64,000 nucleotides of DNA from the NCBI GenBank assembly GCA_038852315.1, contig JAWCKF010000001.1:62001-126000 (forward strand). The letters run 5' to 3'. Below the pieces are notes generated by a model. It made no database searches. It had not been told where the DNA came from and worked only from the letters and a program-made list of their open reading frames with translations. Positions 25,141 through 34,302 of the stretch are shown here, in pieces (the stretch's first letter is position 1; every line of letters starts with the position of its first letter). Source of the stretch: COMBO-56-21 sp038852315. GTDB taxonomy: Archaea; Thermoplasmatota; Thermoplasmata; UBA10834. Position numbers and translations under genes: made by a program.

Positions 25141-26346
25141 CTAGGCGAACATCGGACCGGACTCCATCGCCCTCTCAGCGTCCTCTGCGAGGACCTTCAC
25201 AATAGCCTTCTCGAAGTCCGCCATGCCGACGATGTCCCTGTTGTCCCTGATCGCGAACATCCCGGCCTCAGTGCATATCGCCTTGATGTCCGCGCCCGTG
25301 GCGCCTTCTGACCGAGCCGCTATCTCCTCCAGGTTGACGGTCGAGTCAAGGTTCATGCGCCTGGTGTGGATCTTGTATATCTCGTGCCTGGCCTCGAAGT
25401 TGGGCATAGGTATCTCGATGATCCTGTCGAACCTTCCGGGCCTCAACAGCGCCTCGTCCAGTATGTCCGGCCTGTTCGTTGCCCCTATGATCTTGACCTC
25501 TCCCAGCGGGTTGAAGCCGTCAAGCTCGGCCAGCAACTGCATGAGTGTGCGCTGCACCTCGCGGTCGCCCGAGGTCGCAAGCTCGAGCCGCTTGGCACCC
25601 ACGCTGTCGATCTCGTCGATGAACACTATCGACGGCGCCTTCTGCCTGGCCAGGTCGAAGAGCTCTCTCACGAGCCTCGCACCCTCGCCTATGTACTTCT
25701 GGACCAACTCAGACCCGACGAACCTGATGAAGGTCGCATTGGTCTGCTTCGCGACAGCCTTGGCCAGCAAAGTCTTGCCCGTCCCAGGCGGGCCGACCAG
25801 CAGCACGCCCTTCGGTGGATCGATGCCGACCTTCTTGTACAGCTCCGGCCTCAGGAGGGGGTCCTCCACCGCCTCGCGGACCTCCAGTATCTGCTCTTGG
25901 AGTCCGCCTATATCCTCGTAGGCAACATCAGGCTTCTCGATTATCTCCGCACCGACAACTATGGGGTCGAGTGACGGTGGAAGTACGCCCATGACCGCCA
26001 GGGTCTGCTTGTTGAGCGCAACCCTCGCTCCGACAGTCAGAAGGTCAGGGGTGACGTAGTCTGATGTGCTCACTATGAAATCGGGGCCCGTCGAGCTCTT
26101 CACGACGACGCGGCCGTCGGCGAGCACATCCTTTATCTGTCCTATTATCAGCGGAGGCGCCTTCAAGCGCTCCAGCTCGGCCTTGAGCCTCTTCAGCTCC
26201 TTCTGGAGCCGAATCAGCTCCCCCTCAACGAACCTCTTCTCGCCGTCGACCCTCCGGGTCTCCTCGACGAGCTCGAGGTTGCGCTCCTCAAGGACCGATA
26301 TCTTCCTTTGGAATTCGTCCAGCAAGTTCGACTGGTCCTGGTCCAC
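25141..26346 (-). CDS. pan: Proteasome-activating nucleotidase PAN
   Basis: A 401-residue AAA+ unfoldase that feeds substrates to the 20S proteasome. Seen: N-terminal coiled coil (about 8-62), OB domain (66-120, 'VVVKSSTGPDFIVS'), Walker A 'GPPGTGKT' (185-192), Walker B 'IVFIDEID' (240-247), pore loop 'FVGSELVQKYIGEG' around 209-222, and arginine fingers in 'LRPGRFDR'. The C-terminus is '...GPMFA', so the docking signal is a variant hydrophobic-F-X rather than the common hydrophobic-Tyr-X. It is divergent from mbf1. It is a natural partner for the ubiquitin-like system at 61.5-63.8 kb (inference). Confidence 0.95.
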   Translation of the reverse strand: MDQDQSNLLDEFQRKISVLEERNLELVEETRRVDGEKRFVEGELIRLQKELKRLKAELERLKAPPLIIGQIKDVLADGRVVVKSSTGPDFIVSTSDYVTPDLLTVGARVALNKQTLAVMGVLPPSLDPIVVGAEIIEKPDVAYEDIGGLQEQILEVREAVEDPLLRPELYKKVGIDPPKGVLLVGPPGTGKTLLAKAVAKQTNATFIRFVGSELVQKYIGEGARLVRELFDLARQKAPSIVFIDEIDSVGAKRLELATSGDREVQRTLMQLLAELDGFNPLGEVKIIGATNRPDILDEALLRPGRFDRIIEIPMPNFEARHEIYKIHTRRMNLDSTVNLEEIAARSEGATGADIKAICTEAGMFAIRDNRDIVGMADFEKAIVKVLAEDAERAMESGPMFA

Positions 26347-26375
26347 TTCTCAGCACCTCATTGCATCCCGAGCTG

Positions 26376-26407
26376 GGGATTATATAGAGTTAAATACTCT
26401 ATTTATT
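26376..26407. promoter_or_regulatory. Divergent promoter of pan and mbf1 with inverted repeat
   Basis: An AT-rich block in a G+C-rich genome. Minus strand: CTATATAAT, about 37 nt before the GTG of pan. Plus strand: CTATTTATTG, 28 nt before GTG 26431 of mbf1. Between them lies an inverted repeat AGAGT-TAAAT-ACTCT. A regulator binding the repeat would affect both genes. Confidence 0.55.
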
Positions 26408-26430
26408 GTTTGCCACCTGGCAACTTTTGC

Positions 26431-26931
26431 GTGATCACGATGATCTGCGAGATGTGCGGCAGGGACGTGACCTTCTGCAAGAAGGTCACTATAGAAGGGG
26501 TCTTGCTTCAAGTCTGCGCCGAATGCGCAAAGTTCGGCATCGAGGAGAAGAAGGAGGCGCCGACTCCGTCGGCCCCGAAGCCCGTCATAGCCAAGAGGCT
26601 GGAGGTGCGGGAGAAGCGCTCGCGCCCCAAAGACGTGCTCCAGGCCGTCGAAAAGGAGGAACTCATCGAAGACTTCGCCAAGGTAATACGCACGGCGCGC
26701 GAGCGCGCGGGTATGACTCAGAAGGAGCTCGCCATGAAGATCAACGAACGCGTAACTATAATCAGCAAGATCGAGTCGAACCAGATGCGGCCGGACGAGA
26801 AGGTGATATCGAAGTTGCAGAAGGAGCTGAACATAGTCCTGAAGGAGAAGGTCCCCGAAGTCCCGGCCGCGAAGGAGGGATCGAAGGCAGCTCTGACGCT
26901 GGCCGATCTCATCAAGATGAAGGAGGACTGA
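26431..26931 (+). CDS. Multiprotein bridging factor 1 (MBF1-like, archaeal aMBF1)
   Basis: A 166-residue protein with an N-terminal zinc ribbon ('CEMCGRDVTFCKKV' and 'QVCAECAKFG'), a basic linker, and a Cro/C1-type helix-turn-helix at about 90-145 ('AGMTQKELAMKINERVTIIS'). A C-terminal tail ends 'ALTLADLIKMKED'. This is the archaeal MBF1 layout; in other archaea it binds ribosomes and links to translation or stress. GTG 26431 gives a leaderless message; ATG 26440 is the alternative. Confidence 0.92.
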   Translation: MITMICEMCGRDVTFCKKVTIEGVLLQVCAECAKFGIEEKKEAPTPSAPKPVIAKRLEVREKRSRPKDVLQAVEKEELIEDFAKVIRTARERAGMTQKELAMKINERVTIISKIESNQMRPDEKVISKLQKELNIVLKEKVPEVPAAKEGSKAALTLADLIKMKED

Positions 26932-26943
26932 ATTCGCAGGCCA

Positions 26944-27300
26944 TCAGGCCCTACGGCTGCGTCGCATCCTGGACAGGGCGAGGGCCATCGAGAAACCCCC
27001 GAGCCACAGGATGAACACAACGGCCAGCAGAACCAGGTTGTCCGGGTACCGCATGTTCACGAGCCAGAGGACACCTATCAGGGCTAGCGTGCCGCCCCAG
27101 AACATCGCATAGGACGAATCCCTGGCTGCTCGCATTGTCGTCGCTGTCACGGAGTAGTATATGCCGACCGCGATGAGGAATATCGGTATGAGCAGCCACC
27201 AGTCTTCTAGCAGCCATGCAAGGAATACAGAAGCTGCGAACGCGACGAGCACGAAACCCACAGTCAGGCTCTCGAAGCCGCTCCTGGACGCATCTGCCAC
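26944..27300 (-). CDS. Small four-helix membrane protein
   Basis: 118 residues with four hydrophobic segments ('LTVGFVLVAFAASVFLAWLL', 'WLLIPIFLIAVGIYYSV', 'AMFWGGTLALIGVLWLV', and 'LVLLAVVFILWLGGFSM') and an Arg-rich end 'SRMRRSRRA'. It converges on mbf1. No catalytic motif or known family. Confidence 0.6.
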   Translation of the reverse strand: MADASRSGFESLTVGFVLVAFAASVFLAWLLEDWWLLIPIFLIAVGIYYSVTATTMRAARDSSYAMFWGGTLALIGVLWLVNMRYPDNLVLLAVVFILWLGGFSMALALSRMRRSRRA

Positions 27301-27392
27301 CAGAACAATCCCCCTGGAGTCACCTGTTCGCAGGAATTGTCGTCCAGGCTTATTATGTGTGTCTTAGGAATCCCGTAGCTCGGGGGACAGAC

Positions 27393-27878
27393 TCAGCGGT
27401 CCCTGTGAAGTATCTCTGAAGATGCCCTCTCTATAAGGGAATTGTCGAGTCCGACGCCGTAGTCCGAAGCAACGAGCAGGACCGCGGGCTCCACATCTAT
27501 GCCCAGCAGCTCCTGTTTCTTGTTCACGCGAGACACGACCTCGCGCTTCGGCACGGCCTTGGTCTTTACTATCTTCTCCACGACCTCTGAGAAGAGGTCC
27601 AAGTGTTTCTTCGGAACGTTGTCCAGCATCTCCTTGCTAGGCCTATAGTCCAGCGGTACTTCCACGCTGGACAGATCGAAAGTCGGCAGGAGGTTTCCGT
27701 CCTTCTTCTTCAGATAACCGCCCGTTAGGCCAAGGTCCAAGAGCCTCTGCGCGTCCTTGGGAGAGAACCATCGAAGGTCCATGGACGCTGAGAACACGAA
27801 CTCCTTCTCCGTGAGAGCTTCTTTACCCTTCCTCCGGAACAGCAGCGCGATGCTCCTCTGCAGGTCACTCATGCCCAT
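27393..27878 (-). CDS. DUF2240 family protein
   Basis: A 161-residue archaeal protein of the DUF2240 family: 'LFRRKGKEALTEKEFVFSAS', 'WFSPKDAQRLLDLGL' and 'FDLSSVEVPLDYRPS' are the recurring segments. It is probably composed of winged-helix or small helical domains; no catalytic residues are evident. Its start overlaps the end of the HisA-related gene by 14 nt, so they form an operon. Function is not established. Confidence 0.75.
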   Translation of the reverse strand: MGMSDLQRSIALLFRRKGKEALTEKEFVFSASMDLRWFSPKDAQRLLDLGLTGGYLKKKDGNLLPTFDLSSVEVPLDYRPSKEMLDNVPKKHLDLFSEVVEKIVKTKAVPKREVVSRVNKKQELLGIDVEPAVLLVASDYGVGLDNSLIERASSEILHRDR

Positions 27879-28470
27879 CCAATCCCCCGTAATCTCTCGC
27901 TATCATGTAGTCCACACCGAGCGGCTCGTAGGTCGCGCGCTCTGAGACCTCTCCGAAGACACCGAGTGTGAGACCGTACTTCTCTTTCGCGGCCACAGCC
28001 TCTCTGGCCAGCTTCCTCGGGACGACGATTTCGCGGACACCTATGTCCGCTAGCTCTTTCGCGAGCGGAAGGAAGGCCCTGCCAGATATCTGTGGGTCAA
28101 AACTCACGATCCCATCCCGGTAATCTGCTTTGAAGATAATGTTCTCCGAGAGCTTAAAGGCTCCTCTGAGCTCTTCAAGCGAAACCAAGGTCGCGGAGCC
28201 GACGACCGCCTTCTCTGCACCTGTGATCAACATGTCTATGACGTTTGAAGAGAAGCGCACGCCCCCCTCGTAGAGCGTCGGGATTTCGTCGCAGATCTCA
28301 CGCACGACATCGAGTTGCGGCTTGTTCTTCTCCACACCGTCGATGTCCGTGACATACACGTGCTTGAACCTCTCGGACAACTCCGAGGCTAGACGGGAGA
28401 GATCTTGCGGGGCGTGTGCCTGCGAGAGGATCTTTCGACCCTTTATGAGTAGTTGAGGCACGATCTCCAT
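27865..28470 (-). CDS. HisA-related TIM-barrel protein
   Basis: 201 residues resembling the HisA/HisF phosphosugar-binding half-barrel family but shorter: 'VYVTDIDGVEKNKPQLDVV' at strand 2, 'TLYEGGVRFSSNVIDML' and 'GAEKAVVGSATL' (phosphate-binding loop). The C-terminal part is reduced. It belongs with archaeal 'HisA-related' proteins (COG1411-like), thought to act in C1-carrier or other isomerase steps rather than in histidine synthesis. TATA-like CATTTATAAGC lies about 30 nt upstream (28498-28508). Confidence 0.72.
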   Translation of the reverse strand: MEIVPQLLIKGRKILSQAHAPQDLSRLASELSERFKHVYVTDIDGVEKNKPQLDVVREICDEIPTLYEGGVRFSSNVIDMLITGAEKAVVGSATLVSLEELRGAFKLSENIIFKADYRDGIVSFDPQISGRAFLPLAKELADIGVREIVVPRKLAREAVAAKEKYGLTLGVFGEVSERATYEPLGVDYMIARDYGGLDGHE

Positions 28471-28654
28471 GAGCAGGAGCGGGCAAACATGAAACCTGCT
28501 TATAAATGGTCCGGCGCCCCTGAAACCAGCAACCCCGCCGGTGATGACTCCATAAGCACGATGGACTTTTTCTTGCGCCGTTCCAGACCCGGTCGGAACA
28601 GGCCCTTTCGAACCCTTCGCGGGGTGCCGGGGGAGCCGGTTTCGTCTTTAGAAA

Positions 28655-28664
28655 GCTTTATATA
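28655..28664 (+). promoter_or_regulatory. TATA box of the thermosome gene
   Basis: GCTTTATATA, placing transcription start near 28687 and leaving a leader of about 64 nt. The leader ends in GGGAGGTAGAGGT, a strong ribosome binding site before ATG 28751. The 280-nt gap from 28471 to 28750 otherwise holds only the divergent promoter of the HisA-related gene; nothing else is supported. Confidence 0.6.
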
Positions 28665-28750
28665 GAAGCCCTAACATATACAAAGACCCGAACCGTTGAA
28701 CGGGAAAGCGGATGGACGATAGTCCAGATGCAACGAAGGGAGGTAGAGGT

Positions 28751-30388
28751 ATGATTGGACAGACACCTGTTCTCATACTGAAGGAAGGAACGAAAAGAGA
28801 ACGAGGGAAAGGCGCGCAGTACAACAACATAGCTGCGGCCCGAGCGATTGCAGACGCAGTCCGGAGCACTCTCGGCCCGAGGGGCATGGACAAGATGCTG
28901 GTGGACAGCATGGGCGACGTCGTCATCACGAATGACGGCGTGACGATACTGAAGGAGATCGACGTGGAGCACCCGGCCGCGAAGATGCTCGTGGAGGTCG
29001 CCAAGACGCAGGATGAGGAGTGTGGCGACGGTACGACGACCGCGGTCATCCTTGCGGGCGAGCTGCTGAAGAAGGCGGAATCGCTCATCGAGCAGAACGT
29101 CCACCCGACCGTAATATCAGGGGGGTACAGGACCGCTGCTGCGAAGGCGAGGGAACTACTTGAGGAGGTCGCGATCACCGTCGACCCCAACGACAGGGAG
29201 ACCCTGATGGACATCGCCAGGACCGCGATGATATCCAAGAGCGTCTCCGCCTCAAGAGACCTGCTGGCTGACGTGGCGGTCCGAGCCGTCACTGCGGTGG
29301 CAGAGAAGAGGGACGGGAAGTACTACGTCGACGACGACAACATCCAGATAGTCAAGAAACAGGGCGGGTCGATGGACGACACCAAGATGATAGCAGGCAT
29401 AATCGTAGACAAGGAAGCTGTCCACCCGGCCATGCCTAAGAGGGTCGAGAAGGCCAAGATCGCGCTGGTCGACGCGGCCCTCGAGGTCAAGAAGACCGAG
29501 ATAGACGCGAAGATAGAGATAACTGACCCAAGCCAGATGAGGGCGTTCCTGGACGAGGAAGAGCAGATGCTCAAGAAGATGGTCGACACCGTCAAGAAGA
29601 GCGGTGCCAACGTGCTCTTCTGCCAGAAGGGCATCGACGACCTGGCGCAGCACTTCCTCGCGAAGGAGAAGATATACGCCGTGCGCAGGGTCAAGAAGAG
29701 CGACATGGAGAAGCTGGCCAAGGCTACCGGCGCGAACCTTGTGACGAAGCTCGACGACCTCAAGCCCGAGGACCTCGGCGAGGCGGAGCTCGTCGAGGAG
29801 CAGAAGATCGCGGACGACCGGATGACCTTCGTCACGGGCTGCAAGAACCCGAAGGCCGTCTCGATACTGATCAGGGGCGGTACGGAGCACGTGGTCGACG
29901 AGATCGAGAGGTCGCTGACGGACGCCATCAGCGTGGTGGCCGTGGCGATAGAGGACGGGAAGCTCGTGACGGGCGGAGGCTCGACTGCGACTGAGCTCGC
30001 GCTCAAGCTGCGCGACTACGCGGCTAGCGTCGGCGGCAGGGAGCAGATCGCCATCGACGCCTTTGCGAGCGCGCTGGAGGTCGTCCCGACGGCGCTGTCC
30101 GAGAACGCCGGCCTGGACCCGATCGATGTGCTCATCGAGCTCAGGCAGGCCCACAAGTCCGGGAAGAAGTACGCTGGCATAAACGTCTTCACCGGCAAGG
30201 TCTCGGACATGAAGAAGGAGAAGGTCCTGGAGCCGATCCGCGTCGGCAAGCAGGCAATCAGCTCTGCGACTGACGCCGCGGTCATGATCCTGAGGATCGA
30301 CGATGTGATTGCGGCGAAGGGCGGAGAGAAGGCCGGCGGCAAGGGACCCAAGACCCCGGAGTCGGGCGAAGAGGGCGGCCTGGACTAG
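28751..30388 (+). CDS. Thermosome subunit (group II chaperonin)
   Basis: A 545-residue CCT-type chaperonin subunit that folds proteins in an ATP-driven double ring. Seen: 'MIGQTPVLILKEGTKRERG', 'STLGPRGMDKMLVDSMGDVV', 'TNDGVTILKEIDVEHPAAKM', the ATPase motif 'GDGTTTAVILAGELL', and 'GGGSTATELALKLR' near the end. The C-terminal tail is 'GGKGPKTPESGEEGGLD' and lacks the GGM repeats of many thermosomes. ATG 28751 with its strong ribosome binding site is preferred to ATG 28712, which would add 13 atypical residues. Confidence 0.96.
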   Translation: MIGQTPVLILKEGTKRERGKGAQYNNIAAARAIADAVRSTLGPRGMDKMLVDSMGDVVITNDGVTILKEIDVEHPAAKMLVEVAKTQDEECGDGTTTAVILAGELLKKAESLIEQNVHPTVISGGYRTAAAKARELLEEVAITVDPNDRETLMDIARTAMISKSVSASRDLLADVAVRAVTAVAEKRDGKYYVDDDNIQIVKKQGGSMDDTKMIAGIIVDKEAVHPAMPKRVEKAKIALVDAALEVKKTEIDAKIEITDPSQMRAFLDEEEQMLKKMVDTVKKSGANVLFCQKGIDDLAQHFLAKEKIYAVRRVKKSDMEKLAKATGANLVTKLDDLKPEDLGEAELVEEQKIADDRMTFVTGCKNPKAVSILIRGGTEHVVDEIERSLTDAISVVAVAIEDGKLVTGGGSTATELALKLRDYAASVGGREQIAIDAFASALEVVPTALSENAGLDPIDVLIELRQAHKSGKKYAGINVFTGKVSDMKKEKVLEPIRVGKQAISSATDAAVMILRIDDVIAAKGGEKAGGKGPKTPESGEEGGLD

Positions 30389-30452
30389 GCCACCTCAGCC
30401 TAAACCCCTTCCACTTATCCCAACCTGGTCATGACTATCAGACAAGAGGCTA

Positions 30453-30472
30453 GACTCGGCGGCAGCCGAGTG
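30453..30472 (+). terminator. Hairpin between thermosome and grpE
   Basis: ACTCGGC-GGCA-GCCGAGT forms a seven-pair stem with a four-base loop (about 30454-30471) in the 122-nt gap after the thermosome stop. It may end the thermosome transcript or lie in the grpE leader. No U-tract follows. Confidence 0.35.
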
Positions 30473-30510
30473 AGAGCACAAACCGGAGGGGATGGTCGAC
30501 GGAGCAAGAG

Positions 30511-31125
30511 ATGAGTGCAGCGCAGGAGACCCGTGAGGGGAAGGAGCCGGAGCCCTCACCCGCAGAGGAACAGAAGGGGTCCGACCTGCTCGCGATGAAG
30601 GACAAGGAGATCGCCGAGCTCACCGATACGCTCAAACGCCTTCAGGCGGACTTCGAGAACTTCAAGAAGAGGTACGAGAAGGACTGGAACGAGCGCGTGA
30701 GGCTGGCAAACCACGGCCTGATATACAACCTGCTAGCCGTCCTGGACTCGTTCGACAAGGCGCTGGAAGACGCGAGGAAGAACGACGACCCCGCAAGCCT
30801 GAGGCAGGGGCTCGAGGGGCTCAGGAGGCAGTTCGTGCAGACGCTTCAGAGGGAGGGGCTTAAGGAGATCAGCACGAGCGGGAAGTTCGACCCGTTCGTG
30901 CACGAAGCGCTGATGAGCGAGCAGAGGGAGGACGTCGAGGAGGGGACCATACTCGAGGTCTTCCAGAAGGGATATGCGCTCGGCCAGAACACGCTAAGAC
31001 CCGCCAAGGTGAAGGTGGCGAGGAAGCCCGAAGAGCGAGGGGGGGAAGAAGTGGCAGGAACTCACGCTCAACAGGCCGGTGAAGCGGCCTCAAGGAATCA
31101 CGATAAAGCGACAGAAGAGAGGTGA
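30511..31125 (+). CDS. grpE: Nucleotide exchange factor GrpE
   Basis: A 204-residue DnaK cochaperone that releases ADP. The N-terminal acidic stretch is followed by a long coiled coil ('LKRLQADFENFKKRYEKD') and the beta domain with 'FDPFVHEALMSEQ' and 'GTILEVFQKGYALGQNTLRP', the family's hallmark. It precedes dnaK, whose start overlaps or abuts its stop, and then dnaJ. In archaea this trio is of bacterial origin and patchily distributed. Confidence 0.94.
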   Translation: MSAAQETREGKEPEPSPAEEQKGSDLLAMKDKEIAELTDTLKRLQADFENFKKRYEKDWNERVRLANHGLIYNLLAVLDSFDKALEDARKNDDPASLRQGLEGLRRQFVQTLQREGLKEISTSGKFDPFVHEALMSEQREDVEEGTILEVFQKGYALGQNTLRPAKVKVARKPEERGGEEVAGTHAQQAGEAASRNHDKATEER

Positions 31126-31133
31126 TGATCGAC

Positions 31134-33008
31134 ATGGCAACAAAGGGGAAGATAATCGGAATAGACCTCGGAACGAGCAACTCGGCTGCGGCCGTCATAG
31201 AGGGCGGCAGGCCGACCATAATTCCTAGCGCCGAGGGTACCAGCCTGGGCGGCAAGGCGTTCCCGTCCTATGTGGCTTTCACAAAGGACGGGCAGCTGCT
31301 GGTGGGCGAGCCCGCCAGGCGGCAGGCGGTGTCCAACCCAGAGGGCACTGTGATGGCCATAAAGAGGAAGATGGGCACGGACTACAAGGTCCGCATCTAC
31401 GGAAAGGAGTACACGCCCCAGCAGATATCGGCGTTCATACTCCAGAAGATCAAGCGCGACGCGGAGGCCTTCCTGGGCGCCCCTGTCGAGAAGGCGGTGA
31501 TCACAGTCCCCGCATACTTCAACGACAACCAAAGACAGGCGACGAAGGACGCTGGCCAGATCGCAGGCCTCGATGTGGTCCGCATAATCAACGAGCCAAC
31601 GGCGGCCGCGCTCGCGTACGGGCTCGACAAGTCCGAGAAGGAGCAGAAGATACTCGTCTTCGACCTCGGGGGCGGCACGCTCGACGTGACCATCATGGAG
31701 TTCGGGCAGGGCGTCTTCGAGGTGATCTCGACCAGCGGGGACACCCAGCTCGGCGGCACCGATATGGATAACGCGCTCGTGGACTACATAGTCAAGGAGT
31801 TCAAGGCCGAGACAGGCATAGACATCACGAAGGACAAGATGGCTATCCAGAGAGTGCGCGAGGCCGCCGAGAAGGCCAAGATAGAGCTATCTTCAGTGCT
31901 GGAAACCGAGATAAACCTGCCCTACCTGAGTGCGGACGCGTCCGGCCCAAAGCACCTGACCATGAAGCTCACCAGAGCCAAGCTGGAGGAGCTGGTGCGG
32001 CCCATCGTGGAGAGGTGCAGGAAACCAATGATGCAGGCGCTGGAGGATGCCAAGCTGACGCCGTCCCAGATAGACAAGGTGATACTCGTTGGCGGGCCCA
32101 CCCGGATGCCCATAGTGCAGAGGTTCGTCGAGGACGTGATCGGGCCGAAGATCGTGAGGGGTGTGGACCCGATGGAGTGCGTGGCCATGGGAGCTGCGAT
32201 ACAGGGCGGCGTGCTGGAGGGCAGCGTGAAGGACATACTGCTCCTGGATGTCACGCCCCTATCCCTTGGCGTTGAGACCCTCGGAGGCGTGTTCCACAAG
32301 CTGATAGAGAGGAACACAACCATCCCCACCAGGAAGAGTGAGATATTCACGACCGCGGCCGACGGACAGACCTCTGTTGAGATACACGTGCTGCAGGGGG
32401 AGAGGCCGATGGCGGCGGACAACGTAAGTCTTGGAAGGTTCCACCTTGTCGGAATACCCCCTGCGCCCAGGGGCGTCCCCCAGATAGAGGTCACCTTCGA
32501 CATCGACGCGAACGGCATAATCGACGTGAAGGCGAAAGATCTCGGAACGGGCAAGGAGCAGAAGATCACCATCACGGCGACCACGAAGCTCGACAAGACC
32601 GAGATCGAGAGGATGATCAAGGACGCTGAGCGGTTCGCCGAGGAGGACAAGAAGAAGCGCCAGAAGGCCGAGCTCAGGAACAGGGCTGAGCAGAGGAGCT
32701 ACGAGGTGCCGAGGATGCTCGAGGAGCTCGGCGACAAGGTCCCGGCCGACCTGAAGGAGAGGCTGACCAAGCTGTCGGAGGAGCTCAAGGCCACCCTCGA
32801 GACCAACGACGATGCGAAGATAAAGGAGAAGCTGGACGAACTCGAGCGCGCCCTCCTAGAGATCGGCAAGAGGGTCTACGAGGCCGCGCCCAAGCAGCAG
32901 GCCCCTCCGCCGGGCGCGGAGCAGGCCGCTGGCGGAGAACCCTCTGGCGGCGATAAGGGATATGTCGACGCCGACTACAAGATAGTCGATGACGAGGACA
33001 AGAAGTGA
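31134..33008 (+). CDS. dnaK: Chaperone DnaK (Hsp70)
   Basis: A 624-residue Hsp70. ATPase domain: 'IGIDLGTSNSAAAV', 'VITVPAYFNDNQRQATKDAG', 'RIINEPTAAALAYGLDK', 'VFDLGGGTLDVTIME', and 'ILVGGPTRMP'. The substrate domain follows ('LLDVTPLSLGVETLGG', 'TTIPTRKSE'). The tail is rich in Gly/Pro/Ala and ends 'DADYKIVDDEDKK', close to the bacterial 'DVVDADYEVVDDE' type ending. ATG 31134 with AGGTGAT upstream gives 'MATKGKIIGIDLG'; a GTG at 31122 is less likely. Function: refolding of unfolded proteins with DnaJ and GrpE. Confidence 0.97.
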   Translation: MATKGKIIGIDLGTSNSAAAVIEGGRPTIIPSAEGTSLGGKAFPSYVAFTKDGQLLVGEPARRQAVSNPEGTVMAIKRKMGTDYKVRIYGKEYTPQQISAFILQKIKRDAEAFLGAPVEKAVITVPAYFNDNQRQATKDAGQIAGLDVVRIINEPTAAALAYGLDKSEKEQKILVFDLGGGTLDVTIMEFGQGVFEVISTSGDTQLGGTDMDNALVDYIVKEFKAETGIDITKDKMAIQRVREAAEKAKIELSSVLETEINLPYLSADASGPKHLTMKLTRAKLEELVRPIVERCRKPMMQALEDAKLTPSQIDKVILVGGPTRMPIVQRFVEDVIGPKIVRGVDPMECVAMGAAIQGGVLEGSVKDILLLDVTPLSLGVETLGGVFHKLIERNTTIPTRKSEIFTTAADGQTSVEIHVLQGERPMAADNVSLGRFHLVGIPPAPRGVPQIEVTFDIDANGIIDVKAKDLGTGKEQKITITATTKLDKTEIERMIKDAERFAEEDKKKRQKAELRNRAEQRSYEVPRMLEELGDKVPADLKERLTKLSEELKATLETNDDAKIKEKLDELERALLEIGKRVYEAAPKQQAPPPGAEQAAGGEPSGGDKGYVDADYKIVDDEDKK

Positions 33009-33104
33009 CCTTCTGCAAACCCTTTTGCCCTCCCCCGCCCTACGACATCTGCGCGGGGAGCGCGGGCTTTGCGGGAAGGCTCTTGAAACCCGAGGCGGAC
33101 CAGG

Positions 33105-34262
33105 ATGGCAGAGAAGCGGGACTACTACGAGATCCTTGGCGTGGCGAGAGACGCCTCCAAGGAGGACATCAAGAAGGCCTACCGCAGGCTGGCGATGAAG
33201 TACCATCCCGACATGAACAAGGATGACCCCAAGAAGGCCGAGGAGAAGTTCAAAGAGATATCCGAGGCCTACGAGGTACTCGTTGATGACGAGAAGCGTG
33301 CACGCTACGACAGGTTCGGGCACGAGGGAGTCCAGAGCACGTTCAGGACAGGAGGGTTCGACTGGTCCGACTTCACACACTTCGCGGACATAAGCGACCT
33401 GTTCGGTGACTTCGCAGGCGTTGGCTTCGGAAGCAGCTTCTTCGACCAGATATTCGGCAGGGCCACGAGACGGGGGCCACAGGAGGGCAGGTCGCTGAGG
33501 TACGACGTCGAGATAACCATCGAGGAGGCCGCTCGCGGGGTGGAGAAGGAGCTGCGAGTGCCTCGTTCCGTCGTGTGCAAGACTTGCGGAGGCGAGGGGG
33601 CGAAGCCAGGAGATTTGAAGACCTGCCCGACATGCAAGGGCTCTGGACAGGTCCAGCGCGGGCAGAAGCGAGGATACACCAGCATACTGACGATAACGAC
33701 CTGCCCGACTTGTCAGGGTGCCGGAAAGCAGGCCATAAGGAAGTGCCCGGAGTGCAACGGTGCTGGTATGACCCAGACCACGAGCACGATAAAGGTATCG
33801 ATACCGAAGGGGGCCGACGAGGGCATGAGGCTGCGGATAAGGGGCGCTGGTGAGGCCAGCCCGGACGGCGGCCCTCCAGGGGACCTCTACATAGTCGTCC
33901 ACATAGCGGAGCACCCCGTGTTCACGCGGGACGGGAAGGACCTCTGGGTCGAGGCGCCGATCACCTTCTCGCAGGCGGCCCTGGGAGCCGAGATCAAGGT
34001 GCCCACACTGGACGGGGACGCGCTGGTCACGGTGCCACCGGGCACGCAGACTGGGACGGTCTTCAGGCTCAAGGGGATGGGCATGCCTGACCTGCAAGGA
34101 TACTCGAACGGGGATGAGTTCGTGAGGGTGACAGTAGTCACGCCGACCAAGCTCACGCCGCATCAGAAGGAGCTGCTCAGGCAGCTGGACGAGTCCATGG
34201 GCTCGTATGCCAAGGGCACTGCCAGGAAGTCGGTCTTCAGACGTTTCAGGAGCGAGACGTGA
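33105..34262 (+). CDS. dnaJ: Chaperone DnaJ (Hsp40, class I)
   Basis: A 385-residue class I J-protein: J domain (1-70) with 'KYHPDMNKDDP' (HPD motif), Gly/Phe-rich linker (75-125), and four C-x2-C-x-G-x-G zinc repeats ('CKTCGGEG', 'CPTCKGSG', 'CPTCQGAG', and 'CPECNGAG'). The C-terminal substrate-binding barrels contain 'ISIPKGADEGMRLRI'-like 'VSIPKGADEGMRLRIRG'. It is separated from dnaK by 96 nt. It completes the DnaK machine. Confidence 0.96.
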   Translation: MAEKRDYYEILGVARDASKEDIKKAYRRLAMKYHPDMNKDDPKKAEEKFKEISEAYEVLVDDEKRARYDRFGHEGVQSTFRTGGFDWSDFTHFADISDLFGDFAGVGFGSSFFDQIFGRATRRGPQEGRSLRYDVEITIEEAARGVEKELRVPRSVVCKTCGGEGAKPGDLKTCPTCKGSGQVQRGQKRGYTSILTITTCPTCQGAGKQAIRKCPECNGAGMTQTTSTIKVSIPKGADEGMRLRIRGAGEASPDGGPPGDLYIVVHIAEHPVFTRDGKDLWVEAPITFSQAALGAEIKVPTLDGDALVTVPPGTQTGTVFRLKGMGMPDLQGYSNGDEFVRVTVVTPTKLTPHQKELLRQLDESMGSYAKGTARKSVFRRFRSET

Positions 34263-34302
34263 GCGCAACCTATTTATCTGGCCATGGACAGATACGCACC
34301 AG

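Noticed and set aside
28511..28575. Possible C/D-box small RNA (GTGATGA, with a CTGA nearby)
   Set aside because: The boxes are in the wrong order and spacing and no D box follows the C box.
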